From contig JAEUJW010000095.1 in NCBI GenBank assembly GCA_016793465.1, positions 74,202-138,201 on the forward strand: a stretch of DNA of 64,000 nt, given 5' to 3'. The position numbers were made by a program, and so were the translations under genes. Every line of letters starts with the position of its first letter. Position 1 is the stretch's first letter. Under the pieces are notes generated by a model. It had not been told where the DNA came from. It saw nothing but the letters and a program-made list of their open reading frames with translations, and did not search any database. Positions 1 to 7,744 of this stretch are shown in pieces. The DNA is from Myxococcales bacterium. Its GTDB lineage: Bacteria > Myxococcota > Polyangia > Nannocystales > Nannocystaceae.

Positions 1-406
1 AGGCGAGCACGCTGGTGTTCCCGAGTTTGCTCACGGCCCTCGACCTCGGGCTGGCGCTGCGGAGCCGCCTTCGGGGCCAAACCGGGTCGGGAGAGGGTGG
101 GGGAGATCTCTCCGGAAGTGCGGCGAACGAGGGGGGTGACGTCGCCGGGGTGAGGTTCGCAGGCGGGAGCTCGGGCGGGCAGGTCCGCCGTACTCTGGTC
201 CCGATGCTCGCCACGGCCCTCGATAGCCTCGATCCGCTGCTCGAGCGCGTGTTCGGCGCGGACTGCGGGTGGGCCGCCAACCTCGTCGCTCTGGTTCATG
301 CTCGGGCTTGACGTCCGCGCGGCCCTTGCCGCATACTCCCGGTCCCTGTCGGCGCCACCTGACAGGGGAGGTCGCAAGACCTCTGGCAATCCGTGAGGGT
401 GCCGCC
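1..406. other. Left edge without a supportable gene
   Basis: I see no convincing gene here. The plus strand is open over part of it, giving a low-complexity Arg/Gly/Leu-rich translation without recognisable motifs, and the minus strand has nothing either. It may be the end of a gene outside the window, or the leader of the tRNA that follows. A GACAGG word, which recurs in intergenic hairpins elsewhere in this window, sits at 361-366. Confidence 0.4.
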
Positions 407-480
407 GGGGTGGTAGTTAAGTTGGTTATAACGCCGGCCTGTCACGCCGGAGGTCGCGGGTTCGAGCCCCGTCCGCCCCG
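407..480 (+). tRNA. tRNA-Asp (anticodon GTC)
   Basis: A full cloverleaf can be folded by hand. The acceptor strand GGGGTGG (407-413) pairs with CCGCCCC (473-479) through one G-T wobble. The D stem is GTTA/TAAC with an AGTTGGTTA loop. The anticodon stem CCGGC/GCCGG encloses loop CTGTCAC, giving anticodon GTC for aspartate. The T arm has the usual TTCGAGC loop. The discriminator base is G, and the 3' CCA is not encoded, because CAAG follows. Confidence 0.95.
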
Positions 481-504
481 CAAGAGAGAGAACGAGAGAG
501 CCCC

Positions 505-533
505 GGAGCCCAGCTTCGGGGCTCCTTGCTTTT
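505..533 (+). terminator. Terminator after tRNA-Asp
   Basis: GGAGCCC (505-511) pairs perfectly with GGGCTCC (519-525) around a 7-base loop and is followed by TTGCTTTT. The shape and position, 25 bases after the tRNA and before the convergent gene that ends at 548, fit a Rho-independent terminator for the tRNA transcript. It may also serve the minus-strand gene. Confidence 0.75.
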
Positions 534-547
534 CGGGGTCCGGGCGT

Positions 548-1171
548 TCACTCGTCGTCGGCCTCGTCGAGCTCGCCGGGGAAGCGGCCGCGCATGGCGA
601 GCATGCGGGCGGTGAGCTCGGCGAAGAACGCGGACATCGGCTCGGCCTCGGCGGGGCCGTGCAGCAGCTCGACGACGCGGGTCGCGGCCTCGAAGGTGCA
701 GACGGCGTCGGGGCGCGGGGGCGTGCGCACGCCCCAGCGCGAGGGCGGGCCCGGCGGGAGCGTGCGGTGGGGGAGCTCGGAGATCCTCGGGGCGCGCCTC
801 GCCATGCGCGAGCACTGGTGCCAGGTGCCGTCGAGCACGACCACGCAGCGGCGCTTGCCGGGCGTGACCGGCATGCTGGCCGCGCCGACCGCCGGCGCGC
901 CCTCGCTGGGGAACAGCACGTAGTAGTCGAGGTCCGGGTCGTCGAGCGGGGCGGTGTCCATCGCCTCGTCGCGCGCGCCGTAGTAGACGACGGGGGCGCG
1001 CAGCACCGCGGCGGCGACGCGTCCGGTGCTGGTCGGCTTGGTGCGCTCGCGGTTGTGCTGCACGACCACGAACGCGGTCGGGAGGTCGCGCAGCGGCAGC
1101 GCGTCGCACAGGCACAGCTCGAGGTGGAGGCCGCAGGTCGGGCAGCGCGGGCGAGAGTTCTTGCGGGGCAT
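548..1171 (-). CDS. DTW-domain protein, probable tRNA-uridine aminocarboxypropyltransferase
   Basis: This 207-residue protein belongs to the DTW family (TapT/YfiP type). Known members transfer the 3-amino-3-carboxypropyl group of S-adenosylmethionine to uridine in tRNA (acp3U). A Cys cluster at the N-terminus (C10, C13, C20, C22) should bind zinc. The family signature is at residues 114-117 as D-G-T-W, so the classic D-x-T-W spacing is kept, and the H39-N40...T-G50 stretch fits the conserved SAM-side motif. The start is ATG at 1171. It lies four bases after the stop of the HD phosphohydrolase gene, so the two are probably co-transcribed. The tRNA substrate cannot be read from sequence; the family call is firm. 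Confidence 0.85.
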   Translation of the reverse strand: MPRKNSRPRCPTCGLHLELCLCDALPLRDLPTAFVVVQHNRERTKPTSTGRVAAAVLRAPVVYYGARDEAMDTAPLDDPDLDYYVLFPSEGAPAVGAASMPVTPGKRRCVVVLDGTWHQCSRMARRAPRISELPHRTLPPGPPSRWGVRTPPRPDAVCTFEAATRVVELLHGPAEAEPMSAFFAELTARMLAMRGRFPGELDEADDE

Positions 1172-1175
1172 GGGG

Positions 1176-2444
1176 TCAGGTGAAGTCGGCGAGGGCGTCG
1201 GCGACGCGGGCGCGCAGCCCGGCGGGGAACACGGCGCGGTGGTGGACGAAGCGCTCGCGGCTGAGGCCGCGGAGCACCGGCGAGGCGTCGAGCAGCTGCT
1301 GCACGCGGCCGCCGGAGCGCAGCACGCCGAGGGCGTCGTCCTCGGTGTACGCGTCGATGTGCACGCGGTCGATCGCCCCGAGGTACGCGGGGGCGATGCC
1401 GGCGTCGGCGAGCACGCCGTGGAGGCGGGCCTCGGCGGCGGCGGAGTCGGCGGCGGGCGCGAGGCGCAGCGTCTTGTACAGCTTGCGCTCGCGCAGGCCG
1501 GTGGCCAGCCCGGCGAGCACGGGGTCGGGGCCGCGGGCGTACTCGGCGAAGGCGGTGACGAGGGTGGTGTCGTCGAGCTCGAGGTAGGCGGCGACGGAGA
1601 TCTGGCGGCCGCGCAGGATGTCCTCGAGGACAGGCGGCGTGCCGGGCTGACGATCCGTCTCCAGCAGCCGGCGGAACAGCGCGTGGATCATGTGCTCGGC
1701 GGCGCGGACGGCCTTGTGCAGGTAGACCTGGCGGTACATGTAGAGGCGGGCGAGGAAGAACCCCTCGACGGCGGTCAGGCCCTTCTCGCCGTCGACGGCC
1801 AGGCGCGCCGAGGTGCCGTCGCGGGGCACGACCAGGCGCAGCGAGGCCAGCAGCCAGTCGACGTCGAGCAGGCCGTAGCGCACGCCGGTCATGTAGCTGT
1901 CGCGCACGAGGTAGTCGCAGCGGTCGACGTCGAAGGTGCCGGACACGGCGCTGGCGAGGTGGGCGATCGGCCCCTCGCCGTGGATCAGGCGCTCGACCAC
2001 CGCGGGCATCGCCGGGTCGGCCTCGGCGAGCGTGCGGTGCACGCAGGTGCCCGGGTCGAGGAGGATGCGCGAGGTCCAGGTCTCGTGGCGCGGCGAGTCG
2101 GGCAGCACGGCCTCGAAGGTGTGCGAGTAGGGGCCGTGCCCGAGGTCGTGCAGCAGGGCCGCGGCGAGGGCGGCGAGGGCGGTGTCGTCGTCGATGCGGT
2201 CGTGCGCGGGCAGCTCGGCCGAGAGCGTGCGCACGCGATCGAGATAGCGCTGCATGACGTGGGTGGCGCCGACGGCGTGCGAGAAGCGCGAGTGCTCGCC
2301 GCCGGGGAAGGCCAGCGAGGCCAGCCCGAGGGCACGGATCCGCCGCAGGCGCTGGACCTCGGGGCACGCGAGCAGGCGAGAGATCCACCGCTCGGCCGCG
2401 CCGGTGAAGGAGATCAGCCCGTGAACGGGATCGCGCAGGATCAT
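1176..2444 (-). CDS. HD-domain phosphohydrolase (YdhJ/COG1078 type)
   Basis: This 422-residue protein has the HD metal-site residues in order: H51 (in HSRFSHAVGATH), the H99-D100 pair in LLHDLGHGPYSH, and a later aspartate in FDVDRCDYLVRDS. The order and length match COG1078 HD phosphohydrolases, relatives of dNTP triphosphohydrolases, which hydrolyse nucleotides or nucleic acid ends. The true substrate is not predictable. The reading frame stays open upstream to an ATG at 2477, but M-I-L-R-D-P-V-H-G at 2444 matches how family members begin (K-D-P-V-H-G), so I use 2444. It is the first gene of a two-gene unit with the DTW protein. Its promoter must lie between 2445 and 2544, shared with the divergent TPR gene. 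Confidence 0.85.
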   Translation of the reverse strand: MILRDPVHGLISFTGAAERWISRLLACPEVQRLRRIRALGLASLAFPGGEHSRFSHAVGATHVMQRYLDRVRTLSAELPAHDRIDDDTALAALAAALLHDLGHGPYSHTFEAVLPDSPRHETWTSRILLDPGTCVHRTLAEADPAMPAVVERLIHGEGPIAHLASAVSGTFDVDRCDYLVRDSYMTGVRYGLLDVDWLLASLRLVVPRDGTSARLAVDGEKGLTAVEGFFLARLYMYRQVYLHKAVRAAEHMIHALFRRLLETDRQPGTPPVLEDILRGRQISVAAYLELDDTTLVTAFAEYARGPDPVLAGLATGLRERKLYKTLRLAPAADSAAAEARLHGVLADAGIAPAYLGAIDRVHIDAYTEDDALGVLRSGGRVQQLLDASPVLRGLSRERFVHHRAVFPAGLRARVADALADFT

Positions 2445-2544
2445 CGCCGGGAGGGTACACGCTGCCCGCCGGGCCATAAAGCCGCGATCCGGTGTTATCC
2501 TGCGAGGCCGCCTCCACGGCCGCGGTCGCGGCCTCACCACGACG

Positions 2545-5500
2545 ATGGGCCAGTGCCGCAAATGTGCGTATCCCCTGGACCAGGGCGAGCAGCTCGGCCA
2601 GCGCTGCCCGAACTGCGGGGCGCCGACGCGTGAGCCCGAGCCGGAGGGGCCGGCGATCCTCGGGTCGGTGTTCGGCAAGCCGGCGGGTGAGCCTGGCCTT
2701 TCGGACAGCTCGTCGAGCGCGGCCAGGGCGTCGGACTCGGGCTCGCGCCTGTCGGAGTCAGGGGCGCAGCCGCGGCGGATCTTCGAGGTGCCCGGGTTCA
2801 AGACGCCGGTGACCCAGCCGGCGGCGTTCTTCAAGGCGCCGCCGGGCAAGCCGGTGAAGCTGGAGAGCAAGCCCGGCAAGCCGCCCGAGGCCCGGGCGGC
2901 GCCGACGGTCGCGCCGACGGTCGCGGGCGGGCCGAGCCCGACAGGACCGGGCGAGGCCGCGTCGGCGCCGGCGACGACGGGCGCCGCGTCGGCGACAGGC
3001 GCCACGCCGCGGCCGTCGTCGGCGTCGGTGCTGCCGCGAGGGACTGCCGGGCGCGGGCCGAACGAATCGTCGCATGTCGCGCCCGGGCCGAGCGAGTCGT
3101 CGCATGTCACGCCCGGGCCGAGCGAGCCGTCGCGCGTCGCGCCCGTGCCGAACGAGTCGTCGCGCGTCGCGCCCGTGCCGAACGAGTCGTCGCGCGTCGC
3201 GCCCGGGCCGAACGAGTCGTCGCGCGTCGCGCCCGGGCCGAACGAGTCGTCGCGCGTCGCGCTGACGCTGGCGGGGCCGCGTTCGCCGGGCGACTCGTCC
3301 TCGCGCGGATCTTCGGCGACCTCGAGCGGCTCCCGGCCGATCCGCAGCGACCCGAACGAGGACGACCTGCCGGCGCCGGTGGTGTCGACGCGGCCGTTCA
3401 CGATCCCGAAGATCGTCGGGCAGCAGCGCCTCACGGTCCCGCCGGTGGCCGCCGGGACCCACGAGCTCGACAGCAGCTCCGAGCTCGACCTCCCGCAGAT
3501 CCTCGAGCTCTCCAACCTCGACTCGCGGATCGACACCGTGGTCGCCAGCGCGCGCCCGCCGGGCAGCGCGCGCCCCGACGACGTCGAGGTCGACCTCGAG
3601 GACCTCCACCACGAGGCCGCCGAGGCGCCCCCGCCCGCGCCTACGCCGCCCCCCGCGTCGCCCACGCCGGCGCCCGAACAGCCCCGCGCCGCCCCGCGCA
3701 CGCCGCCGCCGCGCCCGCGCGCGCTGCCGGTCCCGCCGCCGCCGCCGCCGCGCGAGCCGAGCCTGCTGGCCCGCGCCGGCGTGGTCGTGCTGGCGGTCGC
3801 ATGCGTCGGCGTGTGGTGGTCGCAGTTCACCCGCGAGGCCGAGGCCGGACCGCCGACGGTCACGCGCACGCTGTCCCTCGAGACATGGTCCGAAGTCCAC
3901 GCGTTCATGCAGGCGCGGCGCCTCGACACCGACCGCACCGCCGACTACCTGAAGGCGCTGGCCGAGGCGGAGGCGCAGCGCGACCCGATCGGCCAGGCCG
4001 AGGCGGCGCTGTGCATGCACCTGCGGTACGGCCCGGACCCGGTGCGCAGCAGCGCCGCCGAGGTGTGGCGCCGCCAGGCCGCGCCGGAGGACCCGCGCCA
4101 GGCTCGCGTCGCCGGCCTCGCGGCCCTGGCCAACGACGACGTCGCCGAGGCCGAGCGCCTGCTGGTCGGCGAGGACGCGCGCTCGCGGCTCTATCGCGCG
4201 CTCGCGGCCCAGCGGCGCGGCGACCACACGACCGCGGCGAACGAGGCGAGCGCCGCCCTGGCGCTGCGCCCGACCGACGTGGCCGCGGGGCTCGTGGCCG
4301 TGACGTCGGCGATCGCCGCCAGGCGCACCGCCCCGCTCGACCCGCTGCGCGCGGCCGCGGCGGCCCACTCCGATCACCCGCTGTACCGCGAGGCGCTGGT
4401 GCGGGCGCTGCTCGACCGCGGGCGCCTGGCCGAGGCGCGCACGCTGGCCGACCGCATCGACCGGGTCAACGGCGCGAGCGAGGCGCACCAGGCCCGGGCG
4501 CTCGCGCTGAAGGCCGAGGTCGCGGCCGCGGGCGGCGAGATCTCGCAGGCGGTCTGGCTGTTCGAGAAGGCGGGCCAGCTCGCGCCGCAGGACCTCCCGA
4601 CCCAGCTCGCGCGCGTGCGCCTGCTGCTGTCGCACGGCGACCGCCTGCGCGTGCAGCAGGAGCTGACCCAGCTCGCGCGCCAGTCGCCCGACGACCCCGG
4701 CGTGCTCGCGCTGCAGGCCGAGGCCGCCCTGAAGTTCGAGAACCACGCCGCGGCGACGCGGGCGATCGACCGGCTCGCGGCCGTCGACGACGAGCGCGCG
4801 CGGGTCGCTCGCCTGCGCGGCGAGCTGAACCTCAAGCAGGGCAACGTCGAGGCCGCGATCGCCGCCTACCGCGCGGCCGTCGACGCGCAGCCCGACGACG
4901 TCGCCGCCCTGCTCGCGCTCGCCGGGCTGCGCACCCGCGGGTCCGAGGGCCGCGCCGCCCTCGCCGCGCTCGACGCGGCCCGCCAGACGCTGCAGGCCGA
5001 CCCGAGCGCCGCGCAGCGCCCCAAGCTGCGGGCGCTGGCCCTGGGCCACGCGAACCTGCTCGCCGAGACAGGTCGCAAGGACCAGGCGATCGGCGTGCTC
5101 GACGCGGCCCTGGCGATCGACCCCGACGACAACGCGGCCCAGCTGCGCCGCGGCGAGCTGGCGATCGAGCAGGGGCGCGTCGCGGCCGGGCGGGCCGACC
5201 TCGCGGCGGTGGCCGAGCGGACCGGCGGCTACCCGGGGCTGGTCGAGTCGCTCGGGCGCCTGTACCTCCGCGACAACGAGCTGGTGCTGCTGGCCTCGCT
5301 GGTCCAGCCGCACCTCGCCGACCCGCGGGCGTCCGACGAGGTGCTGGTGATGGGCGGGCTCTTGCGCCTCGCGCAGGGCGAGGTCGACGCGGCCGAGGCG
5401 CTCATCGATCGCGTGCTGCTGCGCAGCGGGAGCGTGTGGGAGGCGCGGCTGGCCAAGGCGCGGGTGCTCCACGCGCGCGGTCGGCCGGCGGACGCGCTGG

Positions 5501-6099
5501 CCGAGGTGCGACTGGCCCGGCCGCCCGAGCCCGACGCCGAGGTCGAGCTGTGGACCGGCAAGATCCTCGAGCGCCTCGGCAAGCCGCAGGAGGCCGCCAA
5601 CGCCTACCGCAAGGCGCGTCAGCTCGACCCCTCGCTGTACGAGGCCGCGTTCCTGCACGGGCGCGCGCTGCTCGCCGGGGGCGAGGCCCGCGAGGCGATC
5701 ACCGAGCTCACCGCGGTGACCGCCGCGACCGACGCCTTCCCCGCGGCCTTCCTCGCGCTCGGCCTGGCCCACCGCGAGCGCGGCCAGTACGACCTGGCGA
5801 TCAACCAGTTCATCCGCGCCGCCCTGCTCGACCCCTCGACCGGCGAGGCCGCGTACTGGGCCGGCCGCACGCGCGTCGAGCTCGGCCGCCCCGCCGACGC
5901 GCTCTACCACCTCCGCCGCGCCGTGCTCGCCCCCAGCCCCGGCCCCTGGCTGGCCGACGCCCACCTCTGGCTGGCGCGAGCTCTGATTAAACAGAACCTG
6001 CGCGACGAGGCCGCCGGCGCCTACGCCAATTATTTAAAGATCGCCGGGCCCAGGGCGGCCGCCCGCGCCGAGGCCGAGAAGCTCACGCGCGGCCGCTGA
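2545..6099 (+). CDS. Zinc-ribbon, single-pass membrane TPR protein
   Basis: A 1184-residue protein built of four parts. Residues 1-30 form a small zinc ribbon (C4, C7, C21, C24). Residues 30-405 are low-complexity, Pro/Ala/Ser/Glu-rich and probably disordered, and include seven copies of a ten-residue repeat. One membrane segment lies at about 408-427. The rest, from about 470 to the end, is a long series of tetratricopeptide-like helical hairpins. By topology the ribbon and linker should be cytoplasmic and the TPR superhelix periplasmic; this is inference. Zinc-ribbon-plus-linker-plus-TPR proteins are frequent in myxobacteria and act as scaffolds, but no specific role can be given. Codons near the 3' end switch locally to A/T-ending forms (5985-5992 and 6028-6041). 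Confidence 0.85.
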   Translation: MGQCRKCAYPLDQGEQLGQRCPNCGAPTREPEPEGPAILGSVFGKPAGEPGLSDSSSSAARASDSGSRLSESGAQPRRIFEVPGFKTPVTQPAAFFKAPPGKPVKLESKPGKPPEARAAPTVAPTVAGGPSPTGPGEAASAPATTGAASATGATPRPSSASVLPRGTAGRGPNESSHVAPGPSESSHVTPGPSEPSRVAPVPNESSRVAPVPNESSRVAPGPNESSRVAPGPNESSRVALTLAGPRSPGDSSSRGSSATSSGSRPIRSDPNEDDLPAPVVSTRPFTIPKIVGQQRLTVPPVAAGTHELDSSSELDLPQILELSNLDSRIDTVVASARPPGSARPDDVEVDLEDLHHEAAEAPPPAPTPPPASPTPAPEQPRAAPRTPPPRPRALPVPPPPPPREPSLLARAGVVVLAVACVGVWWSQFTREAEAGPPTVTRTLSLETWSEVHAFMQARRLDTDRTADYLKALAEAEAQRDPIGQAEAALCMHLRYGPDPVRSSAAEVWRRQAAPEDPRQARVAGLAALANDDVAEAERLLVGEDARSRLYRALAAQRRGDHTTAANEASAALALRPTDVAAGLVAVTSAIAARRTAPLDPLRAAAAAHSDHPLYREALVRALLDRGRLAEARTLADRIDRVNGASEAHQARALALKAEVAAAGGEISQAVWLFEKAGQLAPQDLPTQLARVRLLLSHGDRLRVQQELTQLARQSPDDPGVLALQAEAALKFENHAAATRAIDRLAAVDDERARVARLRGELNLKQGNVEAAIAAYRAAVDAQPDDVAALLALAGLRTRGSEGRAALAALDAARQTLQADPSAAQRPKLRALALGHANLLAETGRKDQAIGVLDAALAIDPDDNAAQLRRGELAIEQGRVAAGRADLAAVAERTGGYPGLVESLGRLYLRDNELVLLASLVQPHLADPRASDEVLVMGGLLRLAQGEVDAAEALIDRVLLRSGSVWEARLAKARVLHARGRPADALAEVRLARPPEPDAEVELWTGKILERLGKPQEAANAYRKARQLDPSLYEAAFLHGRALLAGGEAREAITELTAVTAATDAFPAAFLALGLAHRERGQYDLAINQFIRAALLDPSTGEAAYWAGRTRVELGRPADALYHLRRAVLAPSPGPWLADAHLWLARALIKQNLRDEAAGAYANYLKIAGPRAAARAEAEKLTRGR
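3055..3264 (+). repeat. Seven tandem 30-bp repeats inside the TPR gene
   Basis: Seven in-frame copies of a 30-bp unit encode variants of the decapeptide G-P-N-E-S-S-R-V-A-P (units at 3055, 3085, 3115, 3145, 3175, 3205 and 3235). The middle copies are almost identical and the outer ones have drifted (His for Arg, Ser for Asn), the usual pattern of repeat expansion by slippage. It lies in the disordered linker, so copy number could vary without breaking the frame. Confidence 0.9.
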
Positions 6100-6100
6100 C

Positions 6101-6116
6101 CTGTCCTCGCGGACAG
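6101..6116. terminator. Short hairpin between convergent genes
   Basis: CTGTCC (6101-6106) pairs with GGACAG (6111-6116) around a TCGC loop, between the convergent TPR and FAD genes. A second, imperfect CCTGTCCTGAGGACCAGG palindrome follows. The stem is the same word as the TTCG-capped hairpins at 35,971-36,117, so it may be a recurring terminator or REP-like element. No T-tract follows. Confidence 0.4.
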
Positions 6117-6148
6117 CCTGTCCTGAGGACCAGGTGAGAACCGCGCGC

Positions 6149-7744
6149 TCAAAACTCCTGGGCGACCGCCTCGACGCGCGCCCCGAGCCGGCGCGCCACC
6201 GCCTCGGCGACGCGCAGCCCGTCGAGCGCGGCCGACACGATGCCGCCTGCGAACCCCGCCCCCTCGCCGCACGGGTAGAGCCCGGGCGTGCCCGGCGAGG
6301 CCAGAGTGTCGGGCTCGCGGTCGAAGCGGACCGGACAGCTCGTGCGGCTCTCGAGCCCGACCGCGACGGCCTCGTCGCCGAGGAAGCCCGGCATGCGCCC
6401 CGCGAGCCCGCGCAGCGCGAGCTGCAGCGGCGGTGCCAGCCTGCCGAGCAGCGCGTCGAGCCGCGCCGGCCGCAGCCCGCGGTGGTAGCTGGTGGCCGGC
6501 AGATCGCTCGACGGCGTGCCGGCCACGAAGTCGCGCAAGCGCTGGCCCGGGGCCACGAACCCGCCGCCGCCGGCCTCGTACGCGGCGGCCTCGAGCCTGG
6601 CCTGGTAGGCCACGCCGGACAGCGGGTCGGACGGGTCGAGGCCGGCGCGCGCGACCTCCTCGGCGCCGACCTCGGTGACGAGGCCCGAGTTGGCGTAGCG
6701 CCCGCTGCGCGCGTTCGGGCTCATGCCGTTGACGACCTGCATGCCCGGGTCGGTCGCCGCCGGCACGATGTACCCGCCCGGGCACATGCAGAACGAGAAC
6801 GCCGCGCCCGCGGGGGTCTGCTCGACCAGCCGATACGAGGCCGCGCCGAGCGCGGGGTGCCCCGCGAGCGCGCCGTACTGCAGGCGGTCGATCAGCGCCT
6901 GCGGGTGCTCGACCCGCACCCCCAGCGCGAACGGCTTGAAGGACAGTTTGACCCGCGCGTCCCGCAGCCAGCGCTGCACGTCGCGGGCCGAGTGCCCCGG
7001 CGCGACGACCACCGCCGCGGCCGGCACGACCTCGCCGTCCGCGAGTCGCACGCCGCGCACGCCGCCGCCGTCGCGGAGCAATGCATCGACCCTGGCGTCG
7101 AAGCGGATGTCCACGCCGGCGCTGGCGAGGTGCTCGCGCATCGCCGTGATCACCCGCGGCAGCAGGTTGGTGCCGATGTGCGGGCGCGCGTCGACCAGCA
7201 CCTGCGGCGGCGCGCCGTAGCCGGCCAGCGCCGAGAGCACCAGGCGCACCGACCCGCGCTTGCTCGACCGCGTGTACAGCTTGCCGTCGGAGAACGTGCC
7301 GGCCCCGCCCTCGCCGAAGCAGTAGTTGCTGTCGGGCACCAGCTCGCCGCGCTGGCTGAGCGCCGCGAGGTCCCTGCGGCGGGCCCGGACCTCGCGCCCG
7401 CGCTCGAGGATCACCGCCCGCACGCCCGCGCGCGCGAGGCCCCACGCGCAGAACATCCCCGCCGGTCCGGCCCCGACGATCGCCACCGTCGGCGCCGACG
7501 ACATGGCCGCGAGCACAGGCACGCGCAGCTCGCGGGGCCGCGGCGCGTCGGCCAGCTGCAGCGCCAGCTCGGCGTGGATCCTCACCCGCCCGCGGCGCGC
7601 GTCGATGGCCCGGTGCACGACCTCGACCGCGCGCACGCTGGCCTCGGGCACGCCGGCCGCGCGCGCTCCTTCGCGGCGCAGCGCCGCCGGGTCGAGCAGC
7701 GCGTCCGGGTGCAGGTCGACCCGCGCGAGCAGCGGCTCGTTCAC
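6149..7744 (-). CDS. FAD-dependent dehydrogenase (COG2509-like)
   Basis: A 531-residue flavoprotein. After an N-terminal domain of about 85 residues comes the FAD-binding dinucleotide motif V-A-I-V-G-A-G-P-A-G-M, followed by E-R-G at the end of the second strand. Further conserved blocks are NYCFGEGGAGTFSDGKLYTR, CMCPGGYIVPA and, near the C-terminus, YPCGEGAGFAGGIVSAALDG. This pattern is characteristic of COG2509 uncharacterised FAD-dependent dehydrogenases, whose substrate is unknown. The start is GTG at 7744, overlapping the TGA of the upstream peptidase gene (GTGA), so the two are translationally coupled. Confidence 0.85.
   Translation of the reverse strand: MNEPLLARVDLHPDALLDPAALRREGARAAGVPEASVRAVEVVHRAIDARRGRVRIHAELALQLADAPRPRELRVPVLAAMSSAPTVAIVGAGPAGMFCAWGLARAGVRAVILERGREVRARRRDLAALSQRGELVPDSNYCFGEGGAGTFSDGKLYTRSSKRGSVRLVLSALAGYGAPPQVLVDARPHIGTNLLPRVITAMREHLASAGVDIRFDARVDALLRDGGGVRGVRLADGEVVPAAAVVVAPGHSARDVQRWLRDARVKLSFKPFALGVRVEHPQALIDRLQYGALAGHPALGAASYRLVEQTPAGAAFSFCMCPGGYIVPAATDPGMQVVNGMSPNARSGRYANSGLVTEVGAEEVARAGLDPSDPLSGVAYQARLEAAAYEAGGGGFVAPGQRLRDFVAGTPSSDLPATSYHRGLRPARLDALLGRLAPPLQLALRGLAGRMPGFLGDEAVAVGLESRTSCPVRFDREPDTLASPGTPGLYPCGEGAGFAGGIVSAALDGLRVAEAVARRLGARVEAVAQEF

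Noticed and set aside
3055..3264. CRISPR-like array
   Set aside because: The 30-bp units are contiguous with no spacers, stay in frame and sit inside a coding region.
1176..6099. Very long open frames on the minus strand (up to about 1,000 codons) opposite the TPR gene and its upstream region
   Set aside because: In DNA this GC-rich, antisense frames lack stops by chance. Their translations are Arg/Gly/Val-rich without motifs, while the plus-strand frame has a zinc ribbon, a membrane segment and TPRs.
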